Of a DNA stretch of 64,000 bases, positions 62,801 through 64,000 are shown one piece after another. Every line of letters starts with the position of its first letter. The stretch's first letter is position 1. The notes below the pieces were generated by a model that saw nothing but the letters and a program-made list of their open reading frames with translations, did not search any database and was not told the DNA's origin. Source of the DNA: Algorimicrobium algoritergicola (GTDB lineage: Bacteria; Bacteroidota; Bacteroidia; Flavobacteriales; Flavobacteriaceae); the NCBI RefSeq assembly GCF_008086165.1, contig NZ_VSKL01000007.1, positions 121,588-185,587 on the forward strand, read 5' to 3'. The position numbers and the translations under genes were made by a program.

Positions 62801-64000
62801 ATCTAAAGGGATTGAAATAGACTGACAGATAGCCGTTGGTGCCTCATTATCTTGAACAACGACATCAAAATTACAGGTCGAAGATAGTCCGTTTCCATCG
62901 TTTGCAATAACATCTACTGTGGTTGTTCCAACAGGGAATGCATAAGGGAACGTTATAGGAGATCCTCCCACTTCATAAGAAATTAATGGGGCGGCGCTAC
63001 AATTATCGGAAGCTGTAGCATTAAATGTCAATGTTGCATTACATTGCCCAGCATCTGTATTGTAAAAAGCATTAGGCGTTGGACAAGAGATAACTGGAGG
63101 TGTCACATCCTGAACTGTAACTTGTTGCGTACAGGTTGTGGTTAATCCAGCAGAATCTTCTACGGTCCATGTAATGGTATGAATTCCAATAGGCAACGGT
63201 AATTGTCCAGCTAAATCATTAGATACAGAAGCAATTCCACAATTATCATTCGTGGTTGGTGTCCCTAAATTTACGGTTGTCGCTTCACAATTTGTATCTG
63301 CATTGACAATTATATCTGAAGGACACGTTATCGTAGGGTTTTCAGCATCCGTTACGGTTACGGTAAATGAGCAGATTGCGGTATTACCATTACCATCGTC
63401 AGCTGTAAATTCAATTGTCGTGGTTCCAATAGGAAACACATCACCAGATGTTAAACCTGTCGAATCTGTTTGCGTTATTGTAACGGTTCCGCAGGTATCA
63501 CTAGCTGTTGGCATTGGATAAGTGGCAATAGCACCACAAGCACCCAGGTCATTATTTAATGAGACGCTAGGCGGACAGGTGTTAAAAATTGGAGCTACCG
63601 TGTCATTAATAACAACATTTTGCGTTTGCGTAGATGCATTACTATTCACATCTGTATAAGTCCACGTAACAACAGTTGTTCCCTGCGTTGTTATCGGTAA
63701 AGAAGCATCGTTAGTAACGGTAACAGTTCCACCACAATTATCAGTTGCCGATGGCGCTGTTAGAGTTGTTACTTCACATTGTGCAATTACATCAGCAAGC
63801 GAAGCAGCATCAGCAACAGGAGCTGTATTATCGGTGATTATGACATTTTGCGTTTGCGTAGATGCATTACTATTCACATCTGTATAAGTCCACGTAACAA
63901 CAGTTGTTCCCTGCGTTGTTATCGGTAAAGTTGCATCGTTAGTAACGGTAACAGTTCCACCACAATTATCAGTAGCAGTAGGAGCAGTTAAGGATGTAAC
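56882..64000 (-). CDS. giant T9SS-sorted surface protein with HYR and Ig-like repeats (5' end outside window)
   Basis: The reverse frame is open to base 64000, so at least 2372 residues are encoded and the start lies beyond the window. N-terminal visible part: tandem HYR-type repeats (DNCGGTVTVTNDASLPITTQ...WTYTDVNSNAST), two of which are nearly identical at DNA level. The middle has PKD/Ig-like repeats of about 80 residues (DAGVNRTICSTETVTLNGS, VHAGPDQTICSNETVTLVGS). Next is a LamG-type domain (FDGTDDSVNFGN...WMDELRIWN), then a region shared with the protein at 41339-46468 (LVGNPYPSAIDATQFIND...LYFWEH). The module duplicated in the 266-residue neighbour and a T9SS sorting domain complete it. 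No catalytic motif is seen; probably an adhesin. Confidence 0.88.
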   Translation of the reverse strand, partial: VTSLTAPTATDNCGGTVTVTNDATLPITTQGTTVVTWTYTDVNSNASTQTQNVIITDNTAPVADAASLADVIAQCEVTTLTAPSATDNCGGTVTVTNDASLPITTQGTTVVTWTYTDVNSNASTQTQNVVINDTVAPIFNTCPPSVSLNNDLGACGAIATYPMPTASDTCGTVTITQTDSTGLTSGDVFPIGTTTIEFTADDGNGNTAICSFTVTVTDAENPTITCPSDIIVNADTNCEATTVNLGTPTTNDNCGIASVSNDLAGQLPLPIGIHTITWTVEDSAGLTTTCTQQVTVQDVTPPVISCPTPNAFYNTDAGQCNATLTFNATASDNCSAAPLISYEVGGSPITFPYAFPVGTTTVDVIANDGNGLSSTCNFDVVVQDNEAPTAICQSISIPLDASGNASILASDIDGGSVDNCSTVTLNASQTTFTCANVGTNNVILTVTDAAGNVSTCNAVVTVLDPVQGATASISSSPGSPICSGTAVTFTATSSNLGASPNYEWFVGGSSVGNNNASYTTTSLTNGDDVYVEITSGPCNTVTTSNSITMTVNPLLPVSFTLNTSANPACTGENLTFFVTGLTNGGATPAYQWYVNGSPVGSNTNAFTSTTISTGDVVSVEVSSSLTCATPIPATESITMTVNPLPTVTAQANGSSTNITICEGDNLTLTGSGASTYTWDNGVVNGVPLTPSVGVHTYTVIGTDVNGCENNDIITVTVNPNASITLLSASADQSVCRTGGNPIGTVENIDFNISNHTSFTVTGLPNGVNYTFNAGLGRLRINGNPNNAVSGVFPYTITAINSCNTVTATGTITVYSGTPSRPESINGPSSFGCPISTAIYYVADDPNVESYNWTVPGSMTIVNGQGTNQIEVDITGTATFFQNITVTASNACGTSSPRLLGVLISYSSNPIDAGPDIYVCEGTTTVSMDGNVGGIQAYEWEWSDNGAGGSFSTVGTYDPPRYCDGWFIWGTCIGTWVDPPPRPLYSETSTYALPPGAEAGDVITISLISNNVWNPFCDPIVNTMQVYVLESPTATITNAATICQGDDVVVTGTPNTTVTYTDGTNTTTFPLDASGTITFPNLGAGTYTLLGIQYTNPPNSNGLGCVNPLTESVIINQPATVSAPADVTICEGETVSLASATIGGSNAVGSWSSSGSMGTISGSTYTPSPADIFNGSVTLTYTNTPSDGICPAMSDSMVVTINQLPTVDAGVNRTICSTETVTLNGSIGGTATSATWSAPSGSFSNPNDLNATYTPSISTGTVTLTLTSNDPAGPCGPDMDTVIITVNPAATVHAGPDQTICSNETVTLVGSFGGSASSATWGSNGTGTFSGSVYTPSAADITAGSVILTYTTNNPAGVCGIVSDSMLVTINQAASVNAGLDITTCSINATVNLVAVANTAGSWSGGSGTFADANSPNTTYTLGVGETSGTVTLTYTTNDPDGVGPCNSASDAMVITIVPFVSATASNLTTIGSCSDTTIQLSANGSGQWSAVSIPATSTYSFSNANDPNATFTGESGVNYTLTWTLDNAAPCADDSATVAVNFPSCGDYIDFDGTDDSVNFGNTYNLSGSFSFEAWIKPNIISSSVKTIISKRDAGNLSTGYDLRLVNGTVSFNANGSSITANGITASRWYHIAVTYNGTQYKLYVDGIDRNTRTGPIPTANNYNTLLGAMARPNNTPTNYYSGWMDELRIWNTNLSAAQIRQMMNQEIGNNSGSVNGLTVPLDVSGITWSNLTAYYQMNQGTADISGGNLVADVGTNGRLRNMTTLQEESAPLPYISTQNGNWNSASTWLHGNVQMIPNTNAVTWNIVRTAHNVDSGNRATTVLGLLVDANIVTISNEQSLQVNSYLRIDGVLNLEGESQLLQPTGSIVDYTGTGSLHRDQQGTTNLFNYNYWTSPVSTDGATFKIGNVLYDGTNPVNWVPGPSATGSTNPVTLSSRWLYLYENYPADSYAAWNDIDTNYDVPVGLGFTMKGSGVGHPINDLQNYTFVGKPNNGTITTPVTGGNEALVGNPYPSAIDATQFINDNAGSITGALYFWEHSKTNNSHITIDYEGGYAVRNLLSGVAATSPPTGIGSVGMVGKIPQRYVSVAQGFYVTGDSDGGNILFNNAQRAFKKESEANTSVFFRNESNGEANTGVENDNLFKLIRLDFSSPEGAVRHLALGFTPNNEASEAVDYGYDALNTDYFPSDMSFQIEDGKYIIQGVGEFNDENMYPITIDMGMTGNAEIALTDLENFDEDPDVFVYDALLGTYTRINVTPYQTNLDAGTHEGRFYIVFQEDNVLSTETDEFPNVIVNYLNNTNQIYIKVPYSMDIKQVYLVNMLGQTIKSWNSTNAPLSQECKIPVRQLSEGNYIIKVQTTDNQTINKKVIVKMQ
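63615..64000 (-). repeat. near-identical 228-bp coding tandem repeat
   Basis: Sequence from 63615 onward recurs from 63843 with period 228 bp (76 residues). The first ~88 bp are identical and the remainder nearly so. The second copy runs off the window, so the copy number is unknown. Confidence 0.9.

Noticed and set aside
1..64000. tRNA, rRNA, riboswitch, transposase, prophage and plasmid-origin signatures.
   Set aside because: None could be recognised in any intergenic region on either strand.

Overview
This AT-rich window is a chromosomal segment of a marine-type flavobacterium (Bacteroidota, Flavobacteriaceae). Three things support this. Promoter -7 boxes match TAnnTTTG. Several large secreted proteins end in the C-terminal sorting domain of the type IX secretion system (T9SS). 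The families DUF6090, DUF4252, DUF4421, DUF6495 and secreted DinB are also typical of the group. No tRNA, rRNA, CRISPR array, transposase or phage gene was seen.

Layout. 1-4 kb: two tandem T9SS surface proteins (the first cut by the window edge) with matching sorting domains and terminators. 4.2-7.9 kb: an S41 peptidase lipoprotein divergent from an ECF sigma operon (sigma factor, membrane protein, two DUF4252 proteins) with a likely autoregulated promoter. 8-25.8 kb: mixed housekeeping and envelope genes, including purB, a haem-binding protein, a glycosyltransferase, an ABC-F ATPase, a serine hydrolase, a sirtuin, a CHRD lipoprotein, trmH, a DEAD-box helicase, DinB, SdpI, a deleted urea-transporter remnant and a carotenoid/retinol-type oxidoreductase. 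26-28.8 kb: a small accessory island of three reverse-strand ORFs, each bounded by recurring sequences in a cassette-like arrangement. 28.8-41.3 kb: core genes (rdgB, a DUF4421 protein, hpf, rlmH, nadC, yihY, priA, a LytTR regulator, rpsF-rpsR-rplI, a GDPD lipoprotein, a DUF6495 protein, hisS). 41.3-64 kb: five large reverse-strand surface/secreted genes. They comprise two LamG/HYR giants (one leaving the window), two paralogous M14 zinc carboxypeptidases (one carrying a 29-unit, 84-bp repeat array), and a short protein consisting almost only of a module shared with one giant.

How the genes work together. The 41-64 kb block looks like a co-regulated surface or secretion locus. Each of the four genes whose start is visible has, 50-100 bp upstream, the same paired motif (GAAATGC-like half sites 19-20 bp apart) not seen elsewhere in the window. 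The sigma/DUF4252/S41 locus is a self-contained envelope-response unit. The most unusual elements are the cassette-like island, the shared paired motif and the repeat-array carboxypeptidase.

Limits: all assignments are by reading motifs. No database search, structure prediction or expression data were available.
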